Position numbers and translations under genes: made by a program
NCBI GenBank assembly: GCA_030620095.1
Contig: JAUTXW010000356.1
Coordinates: 930,001-994,000, forward strand
Source of the DNA: Kuschelorhynchus macadamiae
Taxonomy: Eukaryota > Arthropoda > Insecta > Coleoptera > Curculionidae
Direction of reading: 5' to 3'
DNA length: 64,000 nucleotides
Part shown: positions 1 to 14,349 of the stretch, in pieces
Numbering within the stretch: the first letter of the stretch is position 1
Layout: each line of letters begins with the position of its first letter
Notes under the pieces: generated by a model
The model's database searches: none
What the model was told of the DNA's origin: nothing
Seen by the model: only the letters and a program-made list of their open reading frames with translations

Positions 1-235
1 TTTGAATTGTGTCCAAAAATCAAGTGTGGTATATCTAGAAGCTGGTAAAATATTAGTACGGATCCAATATGGTAGAACAGAAAGTTGGCGCCCAATTAAA
101 ATGATTAAGAAGGCAGTATATTATGTATTACTGAATGACTGGGTGCAAACTAAATTGGGTCACACTTCACTATTCCTAATAAAAGAAATATTCTTACTGA
201 GGAAAGTTCCATGGAAAGGAAATTTCCCGCTTTTT
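1..235 (+). repeat. Foldback-like family, inner end of an arm
   Basis: This stretch matches the inner end of the arms of the foldback-like family seen at 5310-7670 and 42520-45605. The shared parts are the 'ccaatatggtagaac' block, 'cacacttcactattc' and 'gaggaaagttcc' followed by 'ggaaatttccc'. The copy is cut by the window edge. A 109-codon open frame runs through it, but it is AT-rich repeat and not a recognisable protein. Confidence 0.7.
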
Positions 236-2490
<2,255 letters not shown>

Positions 2491-2614
2491 ACCAGATATT
2501 TATAATCAGAAAAAGCTTTCTTTCCTATCTACAAATAATAGAACATTTAGCAATCAAATTATAAAAAGACGTTTAATATCTTTGAAAAGTATATTATATA
2601 TATATTATATATAT

Positions 2615-2660
2615 TATAAAAAATAATAAAATACATACTTGTATTTTATTATTTTTTATA
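2615..2660. repeat. Perfect hairpin, 20-bp arms
   Basis: Arms at 2615-2634 and 2641-2660 are perfect reverse complements around a 6-base loop (atactt). The sequence is all A/T plus one G/C pair, so it could be decayed microsatellite or the core of a MITE. Confidence 0.85.
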
Positions 2661-2724
2661 AAAAAAAACTCCGTAGACAAAAATAAATAGAGCGCCTACA
2701 TGCGCAAACGAAAATGTATTTTGT

Positions 2725-2900
2725 TTATTATTTGTTCCAACTGAAGTTCTTTAAAAAAACCTAGAATAATTTTATGGTAATGCTGCTGCACTTTGACTAC
2801 ATTTTCATAAACCATCCTACCAGATCAGCCCTTGACGAACTGCAACAACATCCAGAATTAGCCTTTCTATTTTAAACATGTGGAAAAGGTGTAACAAATA
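2725..2900 (+). repeat. Diverged dispersed repeat, copy 1 of 2
   Basis: It aligns by eye with 4360-4530 in the same order. Shared blocks include 'ttcataaaccatc', 'gatcagccctt' against 'gattagctctt', 'gaactgcaacaac' against 'gaactataacaat', and a final segment around 'catgt'. Both copies look like fragments of one old transposable element. I do not recognise the family. Confidence 0.55.
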
Positions 2901-3129
2901 CGTGTGCGCTTAAAAGACACGTGTTCTACAGGGATAATCTGGAAATAAAACAATCAAGTTAAGCTCATAATGTTGTTTCAATAAAAGCCGCCTTGTGATT
3001 TGAAAAAAAAATAGTGTACCGACTAAAAGAGGTTTTAGTAAACAAAATCATTATCAATATTCATAAAACATATATTGAGGAGGAAACAAATCACAATAAT
3101 TTATTTTTATATTCAAAGCTACGAGCAAG

Positions 3130-3397
3130 TGGCGTATTTAGGGTGGGGGCAATGGGTGCAAATGCCCTCCCGAGGGCCCTTAAGCTCTTAACCCAAGCAA
3201 ACTGTTTGAAAGAAACAGTATTTTATAACGCCTTATCACGAATAAGTGTAAACTTTTTTTTTGGTCATCGTCGCTAATTTTTAGTGTATTAAGCCTATTT
3301 TGTATTAACAAACAAAAAATAATGACTTTTTTTAATTGTCAAATGTAAATGCTTGGAGAGCAAGGTCCCTCCAGGAAGGCATTCTAAATACGTCATT
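3130..3397 (+). repeat. MITE-like repeat with GGCGTATTTAG ends, copy 1
   Basis: The left end reads GGCGTATTTAG and the right end CTAAATACGTC, which are inverted. The interior (starting near 'gccctcccgagggc', then 'aagctcttaaccca' and 'cgtcgctaattttt') recurs at 53530-53715 in the same orientation. This suggests a short nonautonomous element. The 87-codon frame inside it is not a recognisable protein. Confidence 0.6.
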
Positions 3398-3399
3398 GG

Positions 3400-5309
3400 A
3401 ATACGCAAAAAAAATCTTTTTTTTTTGCAAAATCGATAATTCGTATACATTACATGGATAAAAGTGTATAAATGATATATAAATAAAGTGTAACAAAATG
3501 TAAACGATTTAAAAAAAAATGTGATAGTTTAAGACTTATTATTATGATTATGCTTCTTATTATGATTATGCACAAATATTTCATGACTTGATATGCACCT
3601 CAAAAAGAAATGTTCATGTTTGTTCGTTTCACTTAGAAATACGAGGACCTAAATTTTTAAAGGGAATCCTATGGGCCACATGAGCCTTTGATTGATGTTT
3701 TATTAAATTTGATCAAACATTTGAGATGACAGGATGTTTTATATTCTGACCCACAAATTATTTTATCCCATTGAAATTGAAACATTTGTATTTTAATTGG
3801 TGCACGATGTTGATTGCCACTCGATCAGCTATGCTATGCACCTTTTTGGGATTTAAACTTAGTAAAAAGCAAAACAAAAAGACATATTATTAAAAGTATT
3901 ATTTATTATTATATTTAGTTATGTAAGAGTATATGTATTTATAAGTAACGTGCTTAGGGTGCTAGGGTTTTGAAACTCATCCCCCTCCCTTATTACAATT
4001 ACTGGAGGCCCCAACTATGATTTGTGTACCCAAAAATAATGTGCCATCCCTCCTTACCCCTAAAAACTAAAAGCATGCCCTGTATACTGTACGTTATGTA
4101 AACATTTATAATTAGAAATATAATTGAATATTTACAAAGTACAAGTAATTTGTAAATGAATTACTTTTTTATGTAACCTGCAGGAAGCCCAAAATTTGTA
4201 GTTAGTTCCGCCACTCTATGAAGCTGAATTTACATTCCGACTACGACATAATTTTCTTAATACCACCTTGAACCTCCAATACTGAACTTGCCAGATTTAT
4301 TTTTATCACACCAAATACTGTGCAACCTATTTTATATTTACTCAGTTAATGATTTCAGTTATTTTTTGTTTCAACTGATTTTTCTGAAGAATCTTAACAT
4401 AATGTTTGACATCCATCATCTTCATAAACCATCGTACAAGATTAGCTCTTCGAGCGAACTATAACAATATTTAAAATTGATATTTTTATTTCACATGTTT
4501 TGAACATGCCACGAATTCATGTGTATTCGGTACTGCTACGTAATTTATAAACAATCTTACATTAATCATACGGTTTTAGGGAAAACCATCTTATGTTACA
4601 ATAAAACAATATAAACCTTATTACATACTTGTTTGCCTAATTTGTAATTATTTTCTTGTAAATTTTTATACACCCAAAAACCTCTAAGATGAATGAATTT
4701 AATTTATGTTTAGTGGTGATGGGGGACAAAGTAGTATGCTAAATTGTTGGTCTAGCTATTTCACCACTTAAACACGCACATAAAACTTTGCGGGTTTCGC
4801 AGATTTTCTTTGTTATAAAGTATTGCATTTTATAGAGAAACACAAAATATGATCTCGGACTATACAAAAGAAATTACAAATAGAAAAACTAATCTTCTTA
4901 TACCTATAAAACAGTACCGTGACTGACTGAGAAGTTTTAAATTTGGAGGAAATACTCCTTGAGTACCCTAGGGGTGCACTACGGAGGAATTTTAAAAAAT
5001 TCCATCCATAAAGAGGTGAAAAAGGGTAGTAAAATTTGTATGAAGAAAAAAATTAAGTTACGATGCATTTGTAAATATACACTTCAAAAAACATAAAATA
5101 AACCTGTTTAAGTATTTTAGAAAATTCTTCTTCTAAGCACGTGGGTAGCAAAGTTTATATGGAGAAATATTAGTTTTGTCGTATCGATTTGAAACTTTGC
5201 AAGCGTGTGTAATTCGGTTGACAATACAATAGTTGATCGGATCATGACGTTAAACGACGTACAAAAAAGAGGAGGTTATCAATTTGACGCTGTGTATATG
5301 TTTACCTTA
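3400..5309. other. No gene; repeat fragments only
   Basis: No coding region recognised. Positions 3950-4230 hold a C/G-richer patch resembling the ends of the GGCGTATTTAG-type repeat. Positions 4360-4530 are the second copy of the diverged repeat at 2725-2900. Positions 4910-5300 look like further old repeat, with motifs such as 'gagtaccctaggggtgca', but no structure I can define. Confidence 0.45.
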
Positions 5310-7670
5310 AGTGAAATATTGTAATCGTGAAAAAAACGCCCTCCGACATTTTTGCAGATCTTCAAGTTTCAGGGTCCCGAGATGCCGAAAAACATGTTTT
5401 CCCAATTCCATCGCTCTGTTTGTCTGCCTATCTGTTCACGAAATAGCTAAAAAACTACTTTCCCGATTGAATTCAAAATTTGGTCAAAAATTAAGGGTCA
5501 CGTGGAAATAACCTGGTAACATTTTTGTAAAAATCAAATATAGGTGAACAAAATGGGGGTCCAAAGAAATGTAAAAAAAATGTTACCAAAAAAACTAGTA
5601 GCCAATTCAAGAAATTTGGCACAAAAATCAAGTATTACGTAGAAATCAACTGATAAACATTAGCTACGAATGCAAGATGGCGAAACAAAATGCCGCCCTA
5701 ATAAAACAGTGGTCAAACTTTCTTTACCGACAACCCTTTTATAAGAAATAGTGAAGTGTGTCATTTAGTAACACATGTATATAGGGGTTTTCCAAATATT
5801 TTTATTGAGTGCCAATTTGTTCCACCATATTGGATTCGTACCAATGTTGTCCTAGTTTCTACCTATGCTAGACTTTATGCTTTTTGGCATAATTCCAAAT
5901 AAATTAAATGAGTAGTTTTATACACTGATTTCTTTTAAGATGGCTATTTTGTCCGCAGTTTTAAATTCGTACTAAAATTTTGCCATTTATCTCTATCACA
6001 AAATTTGAAATCCATCTAATAATTAGTTTTTTCAGGCTGATTTTTTAAATATTTTATTAAGCCGGCGACTTCAAATTTTGCACAAAAATTAAATGAGATA
6101 TAGGGATAAACTGGTACGAATTCATCATGATGGGACAAAATGTCGGTCTTAAAAAAAACAATGCAAAAACTGCTTATTTAATTTATTATAAATTATGCCC
6201 AAAAATCAAATGTGGAAACTGTTTGGTACGAATCCAGTATGGTGGAACAAAACAGCACCCGATAAAAACGACTGAAAAGATAGTATATATGTGTTAATAA
6301 ATTACTCTGTGCGGAACTAAATTAGGACACACTTCACTATTCTTAATGAATTAATAACTAGTGCAGTTGCGGGTAAAGTAAATTTACCCTTTCTTATAGT
6401 ACATCGATTACTCCGCGATGGTTAACCAATATGGATAAAATTTTCAGAGAATATTCAGTACCCGGTGTGTGTGCAAAATGGCCGAATGACGCCATTATGA
6501 ACTGTTTACGCGATGCTACATTGAACAGTGTTTGCGTTCACCGTTCTATCAGGAAAAAAGTGTGTATGTTACCACTGTATAATAAGACATATTATTATAT
6601 AATGGTGTTATATAAGCAGTGGGCCCAATGGCTATTTGCTGAACTTGACTTTTACAATAAAATTCATATAAATAGAACCAAAAAGTGAAAAACAATATTT
6701 TGTTGCATCTTGGAAATTTTTGTCTGTGAAGTCGGGCAAAATTTATTCTTAATCAGTATTTATATTACCTCATTATATAACCGTATTAAGTCGTAGGCAA
6801 AAGCTAGTATATAAGATAACGTAATAATTTAAAGTCAGATAATATATTAAAATAAAAACTTCCAAACCCGTTGTGGCCTAAAAGAAAAATCGGTAAATTT
6901 CCTTTACTCAGAACTACTTATGAACTTTTCCTTTTATTAAGAATAGTGAAGTGTGACTCAAGCTAATTCCGCACATAACCATTTAGTAATACATATATAT
7001 TGTCTTTTCAAATATTTTTATTGGATTCGTATCAATATTTTAGCATTTTATATCCATGTCACACGCCGTGAACTAGCAAACAGACAGACAGACCGACGGA
7101 ATTGAGGAAATATATATTTGACATATGTATGTAATGTATGATATGTAAAACCCACGAGGCTGATTTTTTCACGATACACAAATTTTATTTGGCCGCCATC
7201 TTGAATTTGTAGCACAATTTTGCCAGCTCAACTCTATACCACAATTAATTCTTGCATAAAATTTGAAATCAATCTATTAAGTAGTTTTTTCAGCCCGAAT
7301 TTTTGAACATTTTCTTAAGCCGCCATTTGTTTCGCTATCTCGAATTCGAACCAAAATTTTGCCAAATGACTCCTACGTAATATTTGATTTTTGCGCAAAA
7401 ATTTGCGGTAAATTAATTAAATAGTTTTTTTAGTAATAATTTTTTAACATTTTACATTGTAACATCCAAATGTTACCAATTCATCCCCATGTTTGACCAA
7501 AATTTGAAGCCTATTGAAAAGTAGTTTTTAGCTATGCCTCGAACAGACAGACAGACCAACAGTGCGACGGAATCGGGAACATGTTTTTCGGCATCTAGGG
7601 ACCTTGAAACGTAAAGATCGGAGGATGATTTTTTTACGATTACAATACTACCCTTTTACGAGGGAAGTAA
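5310..7670. mobile_element. Foldback-like element with long internally repeated arms
   Basis: The left arm (about 5310-6400, plus sense) and right arm (about 6885-7670) are inverted copies. The left reads 'ttgtaatcgtgaaaaaa', then 'gatgccgaaaaacatgttt', a GTCTGTCTG-type run and 'aaattttggtcaaaaatta'. The right carries the same blocks in reverse, ending 'cccttttacgagggaagta'. Each arm contains roughly 140-bp diverged units that repeat a block like 'gaattcaagatggcgaaac'. The middle (about 6400-6885) starts and ends at a shared 'ggtaaatttcctttact'-type motif and holds no recognisable protein. No transposase is visible, so the element is nonautonomous. I cannot assign it to a named superfamily; the structure resembles Drosophila FB elements. 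Confidence 0.75.
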
Positions 7671-10600
7671 TAATGAATATATGTATGTAGCCTATGGAAA
7701 TGAAATACGCATAACACTTTAATCTGATTGGCTCCAATCGCCTCTTCAGTAAACAAGTAGTTTTAAATCCGAAAACGCTTTTCTTGCAGACATTCATAAT
7801 TATCTTGATAGGTATGCGGAAAGAATTTCTCATTACTTAAGGTGCATAAAGCAAATGAAGTTATTCATCTTAGTGAATAAGATTTACAGTAACTTTAGTC
7901 CAGGATTCAGAGCCATTTTTTGGGCCAGACGGAAAACAGGTCAATTTGTAGTTAAAATGGCAGCTATTTGAGAGCTTTTTTAAACTAGCCAAAGTGTTCC
8001 CCATATACAAAAGACGATGCTCAGTATAAATAATAAAAAGATCGGAAATTCCTCTCTCGGAAAAAATATCCTCAAAAAAAGTCCCAAAAAGTAGATATTT
8101 CAAGCTTTCTAATTATACTAAATGTGATATGATAATTTTTGAGGTTTTTATTTGCGGTTGATTATGACGTTTTCGTAAAATCCAGAAAATAACTCAAAAG
8201 AAAGATGATGAAAGGTAATTTTTATTTACCACATACACACAAAACAAGGGACCCTATGGAAGAAAATACCACACGGGCAAAGTGAATAAACATCATTTTA
8301 TAAAAGAACGATTAAATCTGTAAAACCGTAAAAATAATTGGCAAAAAGAATGTCCCAGTTTTTTTTTCTATATTTTCGAAAGATTACAAGTAAAAATAAA
8401 TTACTAAATATTATAGGCCGGATTTCCCTTCACAAATTTTTTTTAAACATTAAAACGTATTAATTTTTGTTGGTGTTATTGTATATTTAGCACTCCGGCG
8501 CGTTCACAATTTTCAGATTTTTCCCTTGACAGGAGAGGTCAATGATGGAAGATTAACTATAGTTTCCGATCGATTTATCTTAAAACTATCATAAAAAATC
8601 ATAAAGACCATTTTGGTTCAGGATATCCTGACTTTCTTTTTTTACATTTACATTATCTGCAATATCTTGGCAAAGAAAAATTAATTTTTGCAAACTTTCG
8701 CTATTTCTAAAGAGGTAACGTAGCTCAAAGATCTATAATTTAAAAAAAAAATAACCTGTTTCTGTTGACTATACTTTTTTCATAAACCTATAAAGCTTTC
8801 AAAGAACCTTTAACTTTGAAAATACTTTGGCAAGACCTAGTTGAAATCTAATATATTCACTAAATCTTCGTCAAATCGAGTTTTAAGTCGTCTATTAAAT
8901 AATAATAATAAAAAATTAGTTAGATTTATTCTACAAAATAATTACTACAATTATGTATCTATTTACCTCTTTGTGATGCTTTCCTAGAGCCCGTCTTGAT
9001 TCTCCTTGCATTACAACTTTCTTACTCCATTTATGATACTTCAAACGAGTCATCATTGAATCAAAGTACAAAATGACTGTGTATGAAATATGTTTAAACA
9101 CATCAAAATTGACTTCATATTTTTTTAGGAAAATGTAGATAAGAGGATGAAATCAGAGGAAAGGAAGGAAGCCTAATCAAAAAATTTTCTAGTATTCCGT
9201 TCCCCATTTACCTACAGACTCATATTAATTAACATAAAAAAAAATTAAAAAATTAAAAATGATTTGAAATTAACAAAAATATTATTATGCGAACGTTTGA
9301 AATTAGAAAAAATTGATTATTAAAAAATTAAGACAAATACATTTTCATTGCTGCTTTACAATAAAATTTCAAACGTAGAACAGATAAACCATTTCTAAAT
9401 TTTGTATGTGTTATCGAAAATCACCGTTAGACATAGATTAATCTTAGAACTGCGATTTTATTTGCAACACTTATAAGAGAAATAAAATATTTTGAAATAG
9501 TCATTGTTTTTGCCTTATCATGTTATGTACAATTGTTTTTTATCGATAACCTAATGCATTGTTTAAGAGTTACAAAATTTTCTTACAAATCATCGCTTCT
9601 GCCACTAGTGGGTACTAGATTTTAAGAGGCAATTTAATTGCTTCCAAGAAAAAATATGCTTTAGACAAAATAAAGAGTACGAATACAAAATAAACAAAGT
9701 GGAGGTTTGACTTTTTATTTTCCTGAACTTTCCAATATGTCTTTAAACGATTTCCAAAATAGGTATTACTAGTAGTGCTGGCAAAAGCAGATTGCATTTA
9801 GTCGTATAGGCATGCCTATAATTTGTTAATGTTTTCCTGCTGTTCTTAAAATTACGGAAAGATTTGTTTCCTGAAATGATTCATTATACATGGTCAAAAC
9901 GTAATTCGTATTTAGGAAGTTCTAATCTCTGATTCAGTTCAATTCGTGACTGAGTGGCATTACAGCATGTGTCCAAGTACGCCATTGTTGACCATTATTA
10001 CTATAACAAAATGATCTGTTTTTGACACTGGCGTTGGAAAAAATATTATAAACTGCTCAAAATGAAAAATTATTCAGTGTTTTATGATTCTATACGTATT
10101 TTGTAATTTACCAAAAATATAATTTTGCATCCTCAACTTTATAATGCTCTTCATCTTTATAATGTTAGCAATATAATATCAGCGCAAATTAAAACTGGAC
10201 TTATTTTTATCACTTTCTGTTTAAATTTTACAGTTAACACATAAATAGGTAGGTAGTTGCGTCATGTTAACCCAGGTACGTCATGTTAACTCAGGATTAA
10301 CCCGTTATACACATCGTGAGTCTCGGTTTCGAGCTAGGAGACCAGGAGTGTCTGGTTTAACATCAGCACATTGGAGAGCTCGAATAATTTTTGCTAAAAT
10401 AGTTCGACATTGAACGATACCACATTGATGTCAGCCAGGTAAGCGGGATAATTACCCTCCCCCTTGGCCACCTACAATGGAACGAAAGTCATATAAAATA
10501 AAATAAATACTGATAAAAAATTGCACATGGATAAATATTTGGCTACATATCTTAGGGCGTTACCTACGTAAATACACAAGACGGAAACATCGGGTACTCT

Positions 10601-11119
10601 AGTTATGTTGTGTTAAACAAAAAGCAACTACTTTTTTTTAGGCGCCAAATGTTTGCTCATAATAGTATTTGATAATATATTTTTTGTGAAATTTTGCATT
10701 CAATAACTGATGCTAATGAGCCAAAAAAAGTATAAAACAACTATTTTCAAAAAGCAAGCTCACAAAAAATTTAAAATTCGGCTTCACGTGATCATTATGA
10801 TCATTTCATTGAGTTACGCTCTGAGCGTAAAACATTATCTGAAATATGTTATTAGAAATTTGTTAAGAACGCTGGGCAAAGTCTTCTTAACCAAGAAAAT
10901 ATATAAACATTTTGCAATTTCGTGAATGCCAAACGTAAAACTAAATGAATTACTTCAGGAGATGTTCTATGTTGACAAGCACTCTTAGTTGGGGCTAGAT
11001 TTACCTATTTTTTTTTTAGTGAGAATTTTCAAGTGTACTCAGAGAAAATCTATCATATCATCATTTCAGACTATTCTATCTCAATTTCCACAATTCGAAT
11101 TGAAAGTTCAATTTTAGAT
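7671..11119. other. No gene recognised
   Basis: Both strands carry only short open frames with no family signature. At 10257-10300 a 13-14-base block, 'cgtcatgttaaccc' against 'cgtcatgttaactc', occurs twice close together. The surrounding 10240-10500 is less AT-rich than its neighbours. I see no exon, RNA gene or transposon end that I can support. Confidence 0.4.
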
Positions 11120-12010
11120 ATTTATAAAGAACCAGGGCTGAAGGGTTTCATCCATCAATTTTAAAATCTTCAGTTTCATATTATCGCGTTCACTTCATGT
11201 TATATTCTTTAAAATCTGGGATTTTCCTTTATATTTGGAAAGTCAGCTACTTAAATCCTATTTTCAAGTCTGATAACTAGAGCCCGGTGTGTATCCTCAT
11301 TGCTATTCCAAAGCTATTCGAAAACATCATTACTAAAAACCTAACCTCTGTGCTTACTCGCACTATAGTTTGGTTTTCAGAGAGGTAGGTCCACTGAGAT
11401 GGACCGTTTCACCTGTGATCACTATTTGTTAAGCACCTTGGATGATGGTGGTGAAGTTCACTAAATTTACACAGACTTTTCTAAGGAATTCGACACAGTT
11501 CATCAAGCGATGCACACGGCTATTGTACTGTAGTCTTGTCAGGCCTCTTCTGCAATATGCATCATCAGTCTGGAATCCTTCCTATGCTTGTCACATACAT
11601 AGAATAGAACAGGTTCAAAGGCAGTTCTTGAGATACATTGCTTTCAAAGCTCTCATTGACCCCCCTGATAATTTTAATTATAATTATAATACCCTTCTTC
11701 ACTTCAACCGTTAAGACTGAGACGGAACCAAAGAGACTTAAAGTTATTCAAATTAGTCAACTCCCTTGCCAACTGTCCATGTCTACTATCTCAGTTAGAC
11801 TCTCTGTACCTGCTAGAAGTACTACAGCATCAAATACTTTTTATCAGACATTTAATCTAACCACTTTTGGTTTCGTTTATTTTATTCCGAGAAAAATGAC
11901 TTAGAGCTTTTTTGATAATTTTAACCATTTGATGCTCTTGCAGTGAAAATGTAATCATGTACTGTGATAATGCAGCACTTGTAGTAAATAGTTTTAAAAA
12001 TATATATTTT
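11120..12010 (+). pseudogene. Non-LTR retrotransposon reverse transcriptase remnant (jockey-like)
   Basis: Broken reading frames translate to parts of an insect non-LTR reverse transcriptase in the right order. Near 11130-11330 are 'GFHPSILKS', 'GIFLYIWK', 'NPIFKS' and 'IPKLFENIITKNLTS'. Near 11450-11500 is a 'YTDFSKEFDTVH' block, the motif A region. From 11500 the sequence jumps straight to the thumb or C-terminal segment ('LYCSLVRPLLQYASSVWNP', then 'HIHRIEQVQRQFLRYIAFK'). The catalytic FADD segment is therefore deleted. Several in-frame stops and shifts show the copy is dead. It probably ends in the A/T-rich tract near 12000. Confidence 0.8.
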
Positions 12011-14349
12011 TTTTTTCAATGATTGTATGATATGTTGTTCATTTTCATTTATTATTGTATTTGTTTATGTTTTAAATTTTATGAAATATTGTAACTATAT
12101 TGGGTATATTTTAATTCAAATATCTCAAAAACGACTGTAAAACTGCGTAAGATATGTTACACAAAATTAGTTTAGAACTTTTCGTAGAAAGTAAAAATGC
12201 GATAAAATCCAGTTTAAAATAACCTAAAAAATTGATTTTTTTATACTATAACTTTTTTATTCAATGTTAGTAATATTTTTTGGATATTCCTATACAGGAA
12301 TTCGTTTTTGTGAATGGTTTATTAAAAAATGGGATGTAATATCTACAAATCTTTGCGAACGGTTCCAAATAGCAGAACGGTATTTGAGAGAAATTTTAGA
12401 GGCACGCGGAAATTCTTCTTGATATGGTAGTGGATTTCATTTTACAGCACCTCTAGTAATGTTATTATTGTGTTATTCGAAAAAATTAGAAAATAGAGAA
12501 TATTAATTGAATACAGAAAATAGTCTTCCAAAAAGAAGTAAGAATCAATAGTGGAAGTGTTTGTAAAAAATTGTAGTGTTTTTACATGTTACATAATAGA
12601 ACCAATAGTTTATTAATATTCATTATACAGCGTCTGTTCCAATTTAGTTAACAATGCAAAACTTTTTTATTCTCAAATTTAGTAAGACATTATTTCACAT
12701 AAAAATACGTAAACTCAAGGGCAAACCAAAAAATTGTGAATTCAAAATTCCTGAGAATCAAAGAGAGCCTAAAAATACGAGTTAAAAGGTCATTTAAATT
12801 ACTCTTAATTTAATGGTCAAGAATTCGAAAATTTTAAATTATTTTTTACATATTCCCAATAATTTTCATAAATATGGCAAACACATTAAGCCAGAAACTA
12901 ACTTTTATAGTTGCCAATAAGCTTTCTGACTTGTATTTGGAGGCTTCACAAAATTTTAAAGCAAACACAAATGTTTATAAAGATTAAGTAAGAAAACAAT
13001 TTGCATTTCTTATTTAAAATTGCCTTGTATAAAAAATGTAGAATTATGTTCGTATAGCTTCTTTTTTCCTTTTTAATTATATCAATTTAATTACTGTTTT
13101 ACTTGATAAAATAAAACAGATATTACTGATATTATATACATATGTGTCCTCTACATTTTTCATGGTATGATTTTGTACTAACTTGCCCAGTTTTTTGAGC
13201 TATCGATGTTTTTTTTTATGTCGTATATATCAGATAAAATACTAACATCATGTGCTATAAAACAATCCTTAAAAATGGAGAAGCCAGAGTAATTAAAAAA
13301 ATATCAACAAACAATGGTACTAGAAGTGTGTTAACTCGAGTACCCCCCTACAGAGAGAGATTTAAACAAAACTTCCGATTTGCCCTGTATGTTGCAACAC
13401 ACTTGCAGCATTATCCTTCGTTGACATTTTTCAATCTTTCGTCACTCTGATTTTCCACTTTTTAATATCTTGAGGTACAGCACATTATGTTTTTTGTATT
13501 GCATCTTACGGAAAAAATCAAGATGTTGTATTTTCAATGTTACACGGTATATGTATATAGATACGTTTATGTGGAATTGTATGGAAAGATACTATACTTA
13601 ACAAACCAAGATGATATGAAAATACTAATCGCAATCATTTAACCAATATGTATAGGCATTTAAAATATAAAAAAGTGGGGTAATATTCAATTCATCACTT
13701 TTAAAACAAATACTTGTGAAATTTTGCACCTGATAGGTCTGGCTTTACGTCATACGTCGCAAGATAACGCTCTCGACGTTCTCGTGATTATTTATGTCTA
13801 ATGCTTTAGCTTTGGATAATATGTAGGAACATAATTTATATTCTGCACACTACATTTCGCGTTTAGAATATTGGTTTAGTTTTATTTTAAACATTTAAAA
13901 CAAATAGACTGGTATTTTCCTTATTTTTTATGTTTACAATTAATCTAATATTATTTTTACAGTTATTTCCCAATTCAGATTTTACTTATTTGGCGTGAAG
14001 AGAAGCTTGGTTTGAGCTTTTCGTAAAAACTACAATTGATCGGTCAGTGATAGTTTATTACGGTGAACGCTGATAAACAGCAAAAATGCCGAGCCCAAAA
14101 TAGCAAAATGTTACTTATTTTATTATACTAATTAACTATCTGTCTTGCAAAAGTCTCAATTGGCTCCGGATTAATAGATCCAGACTTATTATAATAATTA
14201 ATGACCTTTATGTATGAGAAAGTTCTACTTCTAAATACGTGGATTTATTATACCAGGTGTACCTTATAAGTTGTCTTTGAACCACCAGTTAATCGAGAGC
14301 TGTTCGTGGTTGAGAAATTAGATAGTTCTGAGCAACATATCGCTAGTTT
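12011..14349. other. No gene recognised
   Basis: AT-rich sequence. A short stretch near 12290-12420 can be read as 'GIRFCEWFIKKW', which faintly recalls a Tc1/mariner-type transposase. It is too short and isolated to call. Other open frames, such as the 66-codon one at 13250, show no family features. Confidence 0.4.

Noticed and set aside
12290..12420. Possible transposase helix-turn-helix scrap ('GIRFCEWFIKKW')
   Set aside because: A single short block with no neighbouring transposase motifs.
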